This document shows positions 13,309-28,434 of a stretch of 64,000 nucleotides of DNA, piece after piece; the first letter of the stretch is position 1, and each line of letters begins with the position of its first letter. Position numbers and translations under genes: made by a program. A model generated the notes under the pieces. It made no database searches, had not been told where the DNA came from, and worked only from the letters and a program-made list of their open reading frames with translations. Location: contig NZ_CP110921.1 in assembly GCF_026247885.1 (NCBI RefSeq), positions 1,054,001 through 1,118,000 of the forward strand, in the 5' to 3' direction. Source of the DNA: Methylococcus mesophilus (GTDB lineage: Bacteria > Pseudomonadota > Gammaproteobacteria > Methylococcales > Methylococcaceae).

Positions 13309-13327
13309 TCTGGAGCGCGGGGGCGGC

Positions 13328-14155
<828 letters not shown>

Positions 14156-15292
14156 TCAAAGTCCCAGACGATCGAAGAACTGCTTGACGCCGTCCAGCCA
14201 GCCGTGCGCCTGTGGGCTGTGATGGCTGCCCCCGCCGCGCAGGGATTCGTCCAGCTGCCGGATCAGCTCGGTCTGCTCCTTGTTCAGGTGCACCGGCGTC
14301 TCCACCCGCACCCGGCACAGCAAGTCTCCGGCCACGCCGCCACGGACCGGCTTGACGCCCTTGCCCCGGACCCGGAACAGCCGCCCCGTCTGGGTCTCGG
14401 ACGGAATCTTGAGCACCACCTTGCCGTCCAGTGTCGGCACTTCCAGCTCGCCACCCAGGCAGGCGGTGGGAAAACTGATCGGCACTTCGCAATACAGGTC
14501 GGCGCCGTCACGGGTGAAGATCGCATGCTCCTTCACGCCGATGTGTACGTAGAGATCACCCGGCGGCCCCCCGCCCTCTCCCGCTTCGCCCTCGCCGGAC
14601 AGACGGATGCGGTCGCCGGTGTCCACGCCGGGCGGGATCTTGACCGAAAGCGTCTTGGTTTCCTGCACGCGGCCCTGGCCGTAGCAGACCCGGCATGGAT
14701 CGGAGACGTGTTGGCCAGTGCCGCGGCAGGTCGGGCAGGTCTGCTGGACGGAGAAGAAGCCCTGCTGCATGCGGACGGCGCCCTGGCCGTGGCAGGTCGG
14801 GCAGGTCACGGGTGAACTGCCTTTCTTGGCGCCGGAACCCTCGCACTCGGAGCACGAAACCCAGGTCGGTACCTTGATCTTGGTTTCGGTGCCGGCCACG
14901 GCCTCTTCCAGCGTCAGCTCGAGGTTATAGCGCAGGTCGGCGCCGCGCTGTCCGCGGCCACGGCGGCGACCTGCGCCGCCGCCGAAGATGTCGCCGAAGA
15001 CGTCGCCGAAGACGTCGCTGAAATTATCGCCGGTGAACCCGAAGCCGCCGCCTCCGCCCATCGAGGGATCAACGCCGGCATGGCCGAATTGGTCGTAGGC
15101 GGACCGTTTCTTGGGGTCGGACAGCACCTCGTAGGCTTCCTTCGCGCTCTTGAAACGCTCCTCGGCCTCGGGATTGTCCTTGTTCCGGTCGGGGTGGTAT
15201 TTCATCGCCAGGCGGCGGAACGCCGTTTTGATGTCGCTGTCGCTGGCGTTGCGCGGAACCCCGAGCGTTTCGTAATAGTCTTCTTTTGCCAT
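14156..15292 (-). CDS. dnaJ: Chaperone DnaJ
   Basis: Hsp40 co-chaperone that delivers substrates to DnaK and stimulates its ATPase. The 378 residues contain the J domain with HPD near 33-35, a Gly/Phe-rich linker (about 75-115), four CxxCxGxG zinc-binding repeats (for example CSECEGSG and CPTCHGQG between about 145 and 215), and the C-terminal substrate-binding and dimerisation region. It follows dnaK after a 95-base spacer with a hairpin and precedes dapB by 18 bases. Confidence 0.98.
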   Translation of the reverse strand: MAKEDYYETLGVPRNASDSDIKTAFRRLAMKYHPDRNKDNPEAEERFKSAKEAYEVLSDPKKRSAYDQFGHAGVDPSMGGGGGFGFTGDNFSDVFGDVFGDIFGGGAGRRRGRGQRGADLRYNLELTLEEAVAGTETKIKVPTWVSCSECEGSGAKKGSSPVTCPTCHGQGAVRMQQGFFSVQQTCPTCRGTGQHVSDPCRVCYGQGRVQETKTLSVKIPPGVDTGDRIRLSGEGEAGEGGGPPGDLYVHIGVKEHAIFTRDGADLYCEVPISFPTACLGGELEVPTLDGKVVLKIPSETQTGRLFRVRGKGVKPVRGGVAGDLLCRVRVETPVHLNKEQTELIRQLDESLRGGGSHHSPQAHGWLDGVKQFFDRLGL

Positions 15293-15302
15293 AAACGCAC
15301 AA

Positions 15303-15323
15303 CCGCCGGCTTGACGCCGGCGG
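15303..15323 (-). promoter_or_regulatory. Hairpin in the dnaK-dnaJ spacer
   Basis: A perfect 8-base-pair stem, CCGCCGGC / GCCGGCGG, with a 5-base loop sits 11 bases before the dnaJ start. No clear T-run follows it (TTGTGCGTTT), so partial termination or mRNA stabilisation is as likely as full termination. Confidence 0.4.
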
Positions 15324-15387
15324 CCCGATTAGAGGGATAAGGATGAGCCGCCCCGCACCCTAAAGACGCGAAGCGGTCCGCCGCGGT

Positions 15388-17313
<1,926 letters not shown>

Positions 17314-17380
17314 GGATTTCTCCGGTTTATCTGTGATTGTTCTGACGGATAGATGCTATGTGAGGCCGATCCAGGGGATT

Positions 17381-17935
17381 TCAAGCCTGGGCTACGACCA
17401 CGAGCGCAGGGCGCAGCAGACGGTCGTTCAACAAATAGCCTTTCTGAAATACCTTGAGCACAGTGTTCGGCTCGACCGCCTCGGCGGATTCCATGGCCAT
17501 GGCCTGGTGCTGTTCCGGATTGAATTTCTCGCCGACCGGATCGACGGCCAAGATGCCGAACTTCTCGAACACGCTCTGAAACTGCTTCAAGGTCAGCTCC
17601 GCGCCTTCCCTGAGCTTGGCGACATCGGGGGTGTCAGCAGTCGAGGCCGCGATGCCGAGTTCCAGGCTGTCCATCACAGGCAAAAGCTCCCTGGCGAATT
17701 TTTCCAGGGCGTACTTATGTGCATTCTGGAGATCTTTCTCCACCCGCCGGCGCAGGTTTTCCATTTCCGCCTGAGCCCGCACGAAACGCTCCCAGTTGTC
17801 GCTCGCCTGCTGCTGCGCTTCAAGCAATGCCCGGTCGGGCTCAGCGGCAGGCACTTCGGCAGGTTGCGCCTCCACTTCCAGAAGCTCCGGCTGCGCGTCT
17901 GTGCCGGGACCGTTGGTCAATTCTTCTTCGCTCAT
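17381..17935 (-). CDS. grpE: Nucleotide exchange factor GrpE
   Basis: Releases ADP from DnaK. The 184 residues have an acidic, Pro/Glu-rich disordered N-terminus (1-45), a long dimerising helix (about 45-95, with NWERFVRAQAEMENLRRR) and the C-terminal beta domain with VEPNTVLKVFQKGYLLNDR. It lies between hrcA and dnaK. A TATAAT hexamer sits just upstream of the ATG, but no matching -35 was found, so a separate grpE promoter is uncertain. Confidence 0.97.
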   Translation of the reverse strand: MSEEELTNGPGTDAQPELLEVEAQPAEVPAAEPDRALLEAQQQASDNWERFVRAQAEMENLRRRVEKDLQNAHKYALEKFARELLPVMDSLELGIAASTADTPDVAKLREGAELTLKQFQSVFEKFGILAVDPVGEKFNPEQHQAMAMESAEAVEPNTVLKVFQKGYLLNDRLLRPALVVVAQA

Positions 17936-17967
17936 AATCCGAATTATAGGGGTTCAAAATTTTTCGA

Positions 17968-18011
17968 TCGGGAAAAACGAAACCGCCCGGCTCCTTAAAG
18001 GGAGCGGGCGG
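17968..18011 (-). terminator. Terminator-like hairpin between hrcA and grpE
   Basis: On the minus strand CCGCCC-GCTCC and GGAGC-CGGGCGG form an 11-base-pair stem with one bulged G on one side, followed by the T-rich TTTCGTTTTT. It lies about 35 bases past the hrcA stop. It could partly terminate the hrcA transcript so that chaperone genes are set at a different level. Confidence 0.65.
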
Positions 18012-18045
18012 CGGACGTCCCGGTGCCGTCGCAACTCCGGAGACG

Positions 18046-19098
18046 TTAAGTTGGGGCCAGCGTCCGCTGATTCAAGGCTGCCCCCACCAGTTTCGCGGTG
18101 ATGTCCACCAGCGGGATCACCCGTTCGTATTTCATCCGGGTCGGCCCAATCACGCCGAGGACACCCACCACCCGGTTGTCGACCGAGTAGGAGGCGGTCA
18201 CCAGGCTGCAGGGCTCAAGCGGCCGGAAACCGCTTTCTTCTCCAATGAGTATCTTGACGCCGGGCGAATCGAGGCAGCGATCGAGCAGGCCGACGATGCT
18301 TTCCTTCTGCCGGAACGCCTCGAACAGGCCGCGCAGCCGATCGACGTCGGCCAGTTCGACGAAGTCCATGAGGTTAGTCTCGCCGCGCACCAGAAACGGC
18401 TTCTTGGAGCGTCCACCCTCGAGCAGAGCCTGCTCGGCGATTTCGCCCGCCTGCAACAGCTGTTCGCTCAAACGCTCGCGTTCGTTCTGCAATTCGGCGC
18501 GCAGATGTTCGCGCGCCGAAGCCATGTCCTTGCCGGCGCAGACGGCGTTGAAAAAGTTGGCGGCGGCCTGCAATTCCGCGGCGCTGAAACTGTGGGGAGT
18601 GTGAATGATCTTGTTGTGGATTTCCTGGTCGCTCGTCACCAGGATGGCGAGCACCCGATGGTCCGACAGGGGCAGAAATTCAATGTGCTGGAATGCCAGA
18701 GTTTCCCGCCTCGGCATGGAGATGATGCAGGCCATGTGGGTGAGCTCCGACAGCAGCTTGGAAGCCGTCTCCAGCAAGTCACGCGGATTGTCCCGGCTTT
18801 CGAGATCCAGCCACAACTGGTCGACGATGCCCTGCTGCAACGGCTTCACGGTAAGCAGAGAATCGACGAACAGGCGATAGCCGCTCACGGTGGGCAGGCG
18901 CCCCGCCGAGGTATGCGGCGAGGTGATCAGACCGAGTTCCTCGAGATCGGCCATGACATTGCGTATCGTTGCCGGACTCAAGCCGGCATCCCTGGCAAGG
19001 ATACGCGAACCGACCGGCTGGCCTTCGCCGATATAGCGCTCCACCAGCGCCTTCAAAAGGTGCTGCGCTCGCTCGCTCAGTTCGGGAAAACTCGCCAC
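18046..19098 (-). CDS. hrcA: Heat-inducible transcription repressor HrcA
   Basis: Represses chaperone operons by binding CIRCE operators; GroEL modulates its activity in known systems. The family N-terminal winged helix (LSERAQHLLKALVERYIGEG) and the DNA-contacting ATIRNVMADLEELG are present, followed by the GAF-like and dimerisation regions. The frame stays open to position 19158, but a start there would lie across the CIRCE and upstream of the predicted transcript start. The GTG at 19098, giving 350 residues with VASFPELSERAQ, is therefore preferred. A promoter and operator lie directly upstream. Confidence 0.93.
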   Translation of the reverse strand: MASFPELSERAQHLLKALVERYIGEGQPVGSRILARDAGLSPATIRNVMADLEELGLITSPHTSAGRLPTVSGYRLFVDSLLTVKPLQQGIVDQLWLDLESRDNPRDLLETASKLLSELTHMACIISMPRRETLAFQHIEFLPLSDHRVLAILVTSDQEIHNKIIHTPHSFSAAELQAAANFFNAVCAGKDMASAREHLRAELQNERERLSEQLLQAGEIAEQALLEGGRSKKPFLVRGETNLMDFVELADVDRLRGLFEAFRQKESIVGLLDRCLDSPGVKILIGEESGFRPLEPCSLVTASYSVDNRVVGVLGVIGPTRMKYERVIPLVDITAKLVGAALNQRTLAPT

Positions 19099-19121
19099 GG
19101 AAATTCCGGAAAGAATCTGGA

Positions 19122-19148
19122 TTAGCACTCGACCGATTGGAGTGCCAA
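19122..19148 (-). promoter_or_regulatory. CIRCE operator
   Basis: TTAGCACTC, nine spacer bases, then GAGTGCCAA. This matches the canonical CIRCE inverted repeat (TTAGCACTC-N9-GAGTGCTAA) at all but one base. It overlaps the expected transcription start of hrcA and is the binding site expected for the HrcA protein encoded immediately downstream. Confidence 0.95.
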
Positions 19149-19177
19149 AAACTAGCAACCCCTAGATTAAGTGTCAA
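19149..19177 (-). promoter_or_regulatory. Sigma-70 promoter of the hrcA operon
   Basis: On the minus strand a perfect -35 TTGACA (19172-19177), a 17-base spacer, and a -10 TAGTTT (19149-19154) lie directly before the CIRCE. Transcription would begin within the CIRCE, which is the usual layout for HrcA repression. Confidence 0.85.
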
Positions 19178-19312
19178 GAAGGTCCTACCATTTGGCGGAC
19201 ATGCCGCACCCGGATTATTTAACCGGCTGCGGCGACTGAGCCTTGCCAATCCTGTCAAGACCTTAAGGCATCGAACTTTCAACCCCTCCCTATCTCACCC
19301 GAGTTCAGGCGG

Positions 19313-20185
19313 ATGCTTTCGCAATTTCGCACCATCGCGCTCATCGGAAAGCCGGACGCTCCCCGGATAGCGGATACGCTCGCCGCCATTCATACCTATC
19401 TGCTGACTTCCGGACTCGAAATCCTGGTGGAACGTGGGTGCGCGACGCTTTTTCCGCATTCCGAACGGATATGCACGATGCCGGAACTGGCGCAGCGGGC
19501 GGACATCGCCGTGGTCGTCGGCGGGGACGGCACTTTGCTGGGAGCCGCGCGGAGCCTTTATGCGCACGGCGTTCCCCTCATCGGGATCAACCTGGGCCGG
19601 CTGGGCTTTCTGGTGGACATTTCCCCGAACGAGGCCGTCGGCAAACTCCACGCGATACTGACCGGCGCCTGTCGCGCCGAGGAACGTTACCCCCTGGTGG
19701 CACGGCTGATCCGGGAGGAAGAGATCATCGCACAGGGCAGCGCCATCAACGAAGTCGTCGTCCATAGCGGCAGCGCGACCAGTATGATAGAGCTCGAAAC
19801 CACCATCGACGGCGTCTTTCTGAATTCGCAGCGCTCCGACGGCCTGATCGTCTCCACGCCTACCGGTTCGACCGCCTATGCGCTGTCAGCCGGCGGTCCG
19901 ATCCTCTACCCCGCACTCAATGCGATGGTGCTGGCGCCGATCAACCCCCATACGCTGTCCAATCGCCCCATCGTCATCTCCGGGGACAGCCTGGTCGCGA
20001 TCGCCTTCCGGCCGAACAAGGAATTCCGCGCCCAGGTGAGCTGCGACAACGTCCCCTTCCCGGACGTCGCGATCGAGGACCGCATCGAGATTCGCAAGGC
20101 GGAACGGCCCTTCCGCATCCTCCACCCGACGGATTACGATTTTTTCCAGATCCTGCGGCTCAAGCTCAACTGGAGCAACCGCTAG
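19313..20185 (+). CDS. nadK: NAD kinase
   Basis: Phosphorylates NAD to NADP using ATP or polyphosphate. The 290 residues carry the signature GGDGT at 70-74 with Asp72 as general base, a conserved NE (INEVVVH) motif, and the glycine-rich TPTGSTAYALSAGGPI near 182-197. The ATG chosen has AGGCGG very close upstream, but the N-terminus fits the family. The gene diverges from hrcA, and recN follows after 3 bases, a pairing common in proteobacteria. Confidence 0.96.
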   Translation: MLSQFRTIALIGKPDAPRIADTLAAIHTYLLTSGLEILVERGCATLFPHSERICTMPELAQRADIAVVVGGDGTLLGAARSLYAHGVPLIGINLGRLGFLVDISPNEAVGKLHAILTGACRAEERYPLVARLIREEEIIAQGSAINEVVVHSGSATSMIELETTIDGVFLNSQRSDGLIVSTPTGSTAYALSAGGPILYPALNAMVLAPINPHTLSNRPIVISGDSLVAIAFRPNKEFRAQVSCDNVPFPDVAIEDRIEIRKAERPFRILHPTDYDFFQILRLKLNWSNR

Positions 20186-20188
20186 GCC

Positions 20189-21865
20189 ATGCTGACCACT
20201 CTCAGCATTCGGGATCTGGCGGTGGTGTCCGCCCTCGACCTGGAGCTCCGGCCTGGCTTCACCGTGCTCACCGGCGAAACCGGCGCAGGCAAATCGATCC
20301 TGCTCACCGCTCTGGGCCTGGCACTCGGCGACCGGGCCGACTCCGGCCTGGTGCGGCCAGGTGCGGAGCGTGGCGAAGTCAGCCTGTGCTTCGATCTGGA
20401 CGACGCTTCGTCCGCCCGCGATTGGCTACTCGATAACGAACTGGCCGAAGCCGACGAGGACACCTGCCTGATCCGCCGGACCATCAGCGCCGACGGGCGT
20501 TCCCGCGCTTTCATCAACGGCCGCCCCGCGACCCTGCCGAACCTCCAGGCCTTGGGCCGGCACTTGGTGGAAATCCACGGCCAGCACGCCCATCTGAACC
20601 TGCTGCAGGCCGGCGAGCAGCGAGCCTTGCTGGACCGGCATGCAGGTTCCCGTGAACTGGCCTCGGAACTGAAGCGGCTTTTCGATCGCTGGAAAGAGAT
20701 TTCCGAGCGGATCGACCGGCTGCAGCAGGATGCCAGCAGCCGCAACGCCCGCCAGGAACTGCTCCAGTACCAGGTGAACGAACTGGAACAGCTCGAGATC
20801 GAGACCCTGGATTACCGTGCCCTGTCGGAAGAACACGAACTTCTGGCCAATCTCGGCCGAGTCTCCGAAATCGGCTACGCCCAGCTCAAGCTGCTCTACG
20901 AGGACGAACAATATTCAGTCAACGGGCTGCTGGCCCAGTCCACCCATGCGGTCGGCGAACTCGCCCAGATCTCGCGGGACTTCGCGGAAACGCTGGAACT
21001 GCTGGAAAGCGCCCGCATTCAGGTCAAAGAGGCGGCGATGGCGTTGCGCCATCACCTGGACGCCCTCGATCCCGACCCGGCTAAATTCGCGGCGCTGGAA
21101 CAACGGCTGGCGGAAGTCCACCAGCTCGGACGCAAGCACCAGGTGCGCCCGGAAGAGCTGCCCGCCCACCTTGAAACGCTCCGGACCGAATTGCGGGGCC
21201 TTGCGACCGGCGAGGAGCGGCTCGAGCACCTGCTTTCCGAACAAAGCGAACTGCTTTCCGCCTATGACGCCGCCGCCCGCAGCCTGTCTCAACACCGGCA
21301 GCAAGCCGCGGAGGCGCTGGAAACCGACATCTCCCGGCTCATCCACGAACTCGGCATGCCGCACGGACGCTTCGCCGTCGCGTTCGAGACCGACGCGGAG
21401 GCATTGCCCGCTCCCCATGGGCGGGACAGGATCGAGTTCCTGGTCAGCGCCAATCCGGGCCTGCCGCCGCGGCCGCTGTCGCGGGTTGCCTCCGGCGGCG
21501 AGCTTTCGCGCATCAGCCTGGCGATCGAGGTCGCATCGATTGCGCAAAAGACCACGCCGACCCTGATCTACGACGAGGTGGACACCGGCATAGGCGGCGG
21601 CGTCGCCGAGATGGTGGGGATCAAGCTGCGCTCGCTCGGCATCAACCGCCAAGTGCTGTGCGTGACCCACCTGCCCCAGATCGCGGCTCTGGGTCATCAG
21701 CATCTGCTGGTCGAGAAACATGCGAAAGACGGCATCACCCAGTCCACGGTACGCCCGCTGAACATGGACGAACGTACCGGCGAGATCGCCCGCATGCTCG
21801 GCGGTCTGCGCATCACCGAGCAGACCCTGGCTCACGCACGGGAAATGCTGGCCCTGGCGCATTGA
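20189..21865 (+). CDS. recN: DNA repair protein RecN
   Basis: SMC-like ATPase involved in double-strand break repair. The 558 residues show Walker A GETGAGKS at 29-36, a long coiled coil in two arms (about 150-370), and the C-terminal ABC signature ASGGELSRISLAIE with Walker B LIYDEVDTGIGG. The gene starts 3 bases after nadK, so the two are probably co-translated. Confidence 0.97.
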   Translation: MLTTLSIRDLAVVSALDLELRPGFTVLTGETGAGKSILLTALGLALGDRADSGLVRPGAERGEVSLCFDLDDASSARDWLLDNELAEADEDTCLIRRTISADGRSRAFINGRPATLPNLQALGRHLVEIHGQHAHLNLLQAGEQRALLDRHAGSRELASELKRLFDRWKEISERIDRLQQDASSRNARQELLQYQVNELEQLEIETLDYRALSEEHELLANLGRVSEIGYAQLKLLYEDEQYSVNGLLAQSTHAVGELAQISRDFAETLELLESARIQVKEAAMALRHHLDALDPDPAKFAALEQRLAEVHQLGRKHQVRPEELPAHLETLRTELRGLATGEERLEHLLSEQSELLSAYDAAARSLSQHRQQAAEALETDISRLIHELGMPHGRFAVAFETDAEALPAPHGRDRIEFLVSANPGLPPRPLSRVASGGELSRISLAIEVASIAQKTTPTLIYDEVDTGIGGGVAEMVGIKLRSLGINRQVLCVTHLPQIAALGHQHLLVEKHAKDGITQSTVRPLNMDERTGEIARMLGGLRITEQTLAHAREMLALAH

Positions 21866-21963
21866 AATCGATTCCTCCACCGAATTTTGCTTTAAAATTG
21901 GCGCAAGCATCGCAATATCGGTTTTCTTCGACCCGATTACCCACATAACCACCAGGAATCCGC

Positions 21964-22119
21964 ATGACTGACTCGACCCCAGAGACGAAGCCGACACGGT
22001 CCCTCAAGGAAAATCTCCAGGAAACCCTGGAAATCCTGAAAAGCGGCGAATCCGTTACCCTGCCCAGAAAGGTGGTGATCGCGGCCGTAGTAATCGCCCT
22101 GGGTCTCATCGTTTTCTGA
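21964..22119 (+). CDS. 51-residue protein with C-terminal membrane segment
   Basis: An ATG preceded by AGGAA opens a 51-codon frame. The first 33 residues are charged and helical (SLKENLQETLEILKSGESV), and residues about 34-51 form one hydrophobic segment that ends at the C-terminus (VVIAAVVIALGLIVF), like a tail anchor. It lies between recN and the agmatine genes on the same strand. No family is recognised. Support is the ribosome-binding site and the membrane-helix pattern; it could still be a chance frame. Confidence 0.6.
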   Translation: MTDSTPETKPTRSLKENLQETLEILKSGESVTLPRKVVIAAVVIALGLIVF

Positions 22120-22227
22120 ATTCGACTGCGTCCTTACCGTGCGCCGCCGGCTCACGGTCTCGCCGTTCCGCTACCCGTTTCCTGAACCCGGCGGTACAAG
22201 CCGGTCATCCGCATCTTTCCGAATCAC

Positions 22228-23274
22228 GTGACCTCGATACGATTCATTCCCGAATGGGAAAAACAATCCGCCGTGCTGATCGCCTGGCCGCCGGGCAGCG
22301 GCGATTTCGCCCCCTGGCTGGGCGACGTCGAGCAGACCTATGCGGCCATCGCCGCGGCAGTGAGCCGGCGCGAAACCCTCCTGATCGCCTGCCTGGACCC
22401 GGCCCATGAACGGCGTATCGGCGAGATCCTGAAAAATACCGGGGTGGACGACAACCGAGTTGTTTTCATCCGGATTCCGTACGACGACATCTGGGTGCGC
22501 GACACCGCACCCTTGAGCCGCCTGAATGATGGCCGGGTGGAACTGCTGGATTTCCGTTTCAACGGCTGGGGCGGGAAATACGAATGCGCTGACGATGCGG
22601 CACTGGCCGCCCGCCTCGTTGCGGCGGGCATCTTCGGCCGGACGCCGCGAGTGGCGGTCGATTTCGTACTGGAAGGCGGCAGCGTCGAAACCGACGGGCT
22701 CGGGACCGTGCTGACGACCAGCCACTGCCTGCTCAATCCGAACCGCAATCCCGGCTACGGCCGCTCGGAAATCGAGGCTTGCCTTTCGGAGACGCTGGGG
22801 GCCGACCGGATACTTTGGCTGGATCACGGCAAAGCCGAAGGTGACGACACCGACGCTCATGTCGATACCCTGGCGAGGTTCTGCTCGGAACACACCATCG
22901 CCTACACCGCCTGCGACGACGAATCCGATCCGCACCATGCACCGCTCAAGGCGATGGAGCGGCAGTTGCAAGATCTGAAACAGCGCGACGGCCGCCCCTA
23001 CACCCTGGTGCCGCTGCCGATCCCTCAACCCATCCGCGACGAGGAAGGCCGGCGCCTGCCCGCCACCTATGCCAATTTCCTGATCGTCAACGGCGCCGTT
23101 CTGGTCCCCGTCTACGGCGATCCGGCAGACTCGGTCGCCCTCGAGCGCCTGGCGCCGTGCTTCCCGGACCGCGAAATCGTCCCCATCCGCTGTACGCCGC
23201 TGATCCACCAGTACGGCAGCCTGCACTGCATGAGCATGCAATTTCCCGAAGCCGCCGGAGTCTCCCGCCCATGA
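22228..23274 (+). CDS. aguA: Agmatine deiminase
   Basis: Peptidylarginine-deiminase-like fold enzyme that converts agmatine to N-carbamoylputrescine and ammonia. The 348 residues include RFIPEWEKQSAVLIAWP at the start, the substrate-binding DDIWVRDTAPL near 90, the catalytic His region DDTDAHVDTLARF near 210, and the catalytic Cys334 in GSLHCMSMQ. The start is a GTG; no better ATG fits. It overlaps the next gene by ATGA, forming a two-enzyme route from agmatine to putrescine. Confidence 0.93.
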   Translation: MTSIRFIPEWEKQSAVLIAWPPGSGDFAPWLGDVEQTYAAIAAAVSRRETLLIACLDPAHERRIGEILKNTGVDDNRVVFIRIPYDDIWVRDTAPLSRLNDGRVELLDFRFNGWGGKYECADDAALAARLVAAGIFGRTPRVAVDFVLEGGSVETDGLGTVLTTSHCLLNPNRNPGYGRSEIEACLSETLGADRILWLDHGKAEGDDTDAHVDTLARFCSEHTIAYTACDDESDPHHAPLKAMERQLQDLKQRDGRPYTLVPLPIPQPIRDEEGRRLPATYANFLIVNGAVLVPVYGDPADSVALERLAPCFPDREIVPIRCTPLIHQYGSLHCMSMQFPEAAGVSRP

Positions 23275-24158
23275 AGTCCACCCTCAAGCTGGCACTGGCA
23301 CAGCAGCCCTGCAACGGCAGCCGGGAACAGAATCTGGCCTCATCCGTCGAAGGCATCCGCAACGCCAAGGCCCAGGGCGCCGATCTGGTGATGCTACCGG
23401 AACTGCACCTCGGCCCGTATTTCTGCCAAACCGAGGACTGCAGCTGTTTCGACGGCGCGGAAACCATCCCCGGCCCCACCACCGCCGAACTTGGGTCCGT
23501 GGCGCGGGAACTCGGCATCGTGGTGGTCGCCTCGCTGTTCGAACGGCGGGCCCCCGGCCTCTATCACAACACGGCGGTGGTGCTGGAAAGTGACGGCAGC
23601 CTGGCCGGAAAGTACCGGAAGATGCACATCCCGGACGATCCGGGCTATTACGAGAAGTTCTATTTCACCCCGGGCGATCTCGGCTTCCGCCCCATCGACA
23701 CTTCGGTCGGACGCTTGGGGGTGCTGGTCTGCTGGGATCAATGGTATCCGGAGGCCGCGCGCCTGATGGCGCTGGCGGGTGCCGATCTCCTGCTGTACCC
23801 CACGGCGATCGGTTGGAACCCGGCCGACGACGAGGCCGAACGGTCGCGCCAGCTCGAGGCCTGGATCACCGTGCAGCGCGGCCACGCGGTCGCCAACGGA
23901 CTGACGGTAGCGGCCTGCAACCGCATCGGCAGCGAACCCGACCCGAGCGGCCAAACGCCGGGCATTCTGTTCTGGGGAAACAGTTTCGCTGCAGGCCCGC
24001 AGGGAGAATTCCTCTGCCGTGCCGGATCCGCGGACGCGGAATTGCTGATGGTGGAGGTCGACCGCAAGCGCTCCGAAGACGTCCGGCGCATCTGGCCTTT
24101 CCTGCGGGACCGCCGTATCGACGGTTACGACGGATTATTACGGCGCTATCTCGATTAA
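23271..24158 (+). CDS. aguB: N-carbamoylputrescine amidase
   Basis: Nitrilase-superfamily hydrolase that releases putrescine from N-carbamoylputrescine. From the ATGA-coupled ATG it is 295 residues, the usual size. The catalytic triad is visible as Glu44 (MLPELHL), Lys117 (KYRKMHIPDD) and Cys154 (LVCWDQWYPE). Translational coupling to agmatine deiminase strongly supports the substrate assignment. A terminator follows. Confidence 0.94.
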   Translation: MKSTLKLALAQQPCNGSREQNLASSVEGIRNAKAQGADLVMLPELHLGPYFCQTEDCSCFDGAETIPGPTTAELGSVARELGIVVVASLFERRAPGLYHNTAVVLESDGSLAGKYRKMHIPDDPGYYEKFYFTPGDLGFRPIDTSVGRLGVLVCWDQWYPEAARLMALAGADLLLYPTAIGWNPADDEAERSRQLEAWITVQRGHAVANGLTVAACNRIGSEPDPSGQTPGILFWGNSFAAGPQGEFLCRAGSADAELLMVEVDRKRSEDVRRIWPFLRDRRIDGYDGLLRRYLD

Positions 24159-24183
24159 CTCTTCTCCTGGGCAGCCCTCCCCC

Positions 24184-24227
24184 AAAAAAAAACCGGGGAC
24201 GAGCAAGAAGCTCGCCCCCGGCTTTTT
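24184..24227. terminator. Bidirectional rho-independent terminator
   Basis: A 12-base-pair stem with one mismatch (CCGGGGACGAGC / GCTCGCCCCCGG) and a 5-base loop is flanked by CTTTTT on the plus side and a run of nine A on the other. It can end both the agmatine operon and the convergent H-NS-like gene. Confidence 0.9.
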
Positions 24228-24237
24228 ACCACCGGAA

Positions 24238-24576
24238 TCAGGCCTTGATCTCGAATTCCTTGATATCGCGGCCCTGCGCAACCAAAGCCTGCAACCAACG
24301 CGGTTTTACGCCCCGGCCGCTCCATTTTTCCGCAGGATTATGCGGATTCTGGTATTTCGCGGGCACTTTGGCACCCCGACGAGTACTCGGTGCGGCCGCA
24401 CCTTTCGAAAGATCTTCGACGATCTGGAACTTGACGCCCGCCTTGGAAGCCAGTTCATTCATCTGGCGAAGATATTCGCGCCGCTCCGATTCCTGTTTTT
24501 CCTTGAGCGCCTTGGTCGCCGCATCGATCAACGACTGTAATTCCTGCGCCGTATAACCCGAAAAATCATGTGACAT
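24238..24576 (-). CDS. H-NS family nucleoid-associated protein
   Basis: A 112-residue DNA-binding protein. The N-terminal half is a coiled-coil oligomerisation region (LQSLIDAATKALKEKQESE). The C-terminal half is the H-NS domain with KYQNPHNPAEKWSGRGVKP, the AT-hook-like minor-groove loop. The ATG selected is preceded by GAGAGG at 9 bases; a longer reading by seven codons is unsupported. Such proteins silence AT-rich acquired DNA, of which this window has a stretch at its right end. Its upstream region is strikingly AT-rich. The gene symbol is left open because several paralogue types exist. Confidence 0.9.
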   Translation of the reverse strand: MSHDFSGYTAQELQSLIDAATKALKEKQESERREYLRQMNELASKAGVKFQIVEDLSKGAAAPSTRRGAKVPAKYQNPHNPAEKWSGRGVKPRWLQALVAQGRDIKEFEIKA

Positions 24577-24941
24577 TGACAACACCTCTCTGAGCAAGTC
24601 TTAAACTATATTGTTGCGACCGTTAATATAATACATAAATCCGAGAACACAATACAATATGTCTCAGCCGATCCGTCCCGAGAAGCGTGAATTCCCCGCA
24701 GGAAGCCCATCTTTTTCGCGCCGATGCCGTTTAGCGCATAACAGGCGGAGAGGAACCAACCCTTCGGCTTCGTCGACCGCGAGGCAATTCGTCAAGGCCG
24801 TGGAGCCCGATTTAACGCCGCCGCGCGCTCGCGTCCGTTGCCGGAAATTTTCCCTGGCCAGCCTCGCGCTTTAGGACGCCGCTCCACTAAAATACGCCCC
24901 TTTCCGCGGACATATCATCGGACGTCCGGTATTCCGATAGC
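24577..24941. other. Gene-free spacer upstream of the H-NS-like gene and mfd
   Basis: This 365-base divergent spacer contains no convincing gene. Its first 85 bases are AT-rich. On the minus strand TTGTGT followed after 16 bases by TATATT could be a promoter for the H-NS-like gene, at low confidence. The remainder has normal GC and must hold the mfd promoter, which was not identified. Confidence 0.55.
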
Positions 24942-28418
<3,477 letters not shown>

Positions 28419-28434
28419 GGCGACGGCAGGCCTG

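Noticed and set aside
17936-17980. A TATAAT upstream of grpE as a heat-shock promoter
   Set aside because: No sigma-32 or sigma-70 -35 element is found at proper spacing, and the start would fall at the ATG itself.
19099-19158. A 20-codon longer N-terminus for HrcA
   Set aside because: It would place the start codon upstream of the predicted transcript start and across the CIRCE operator.
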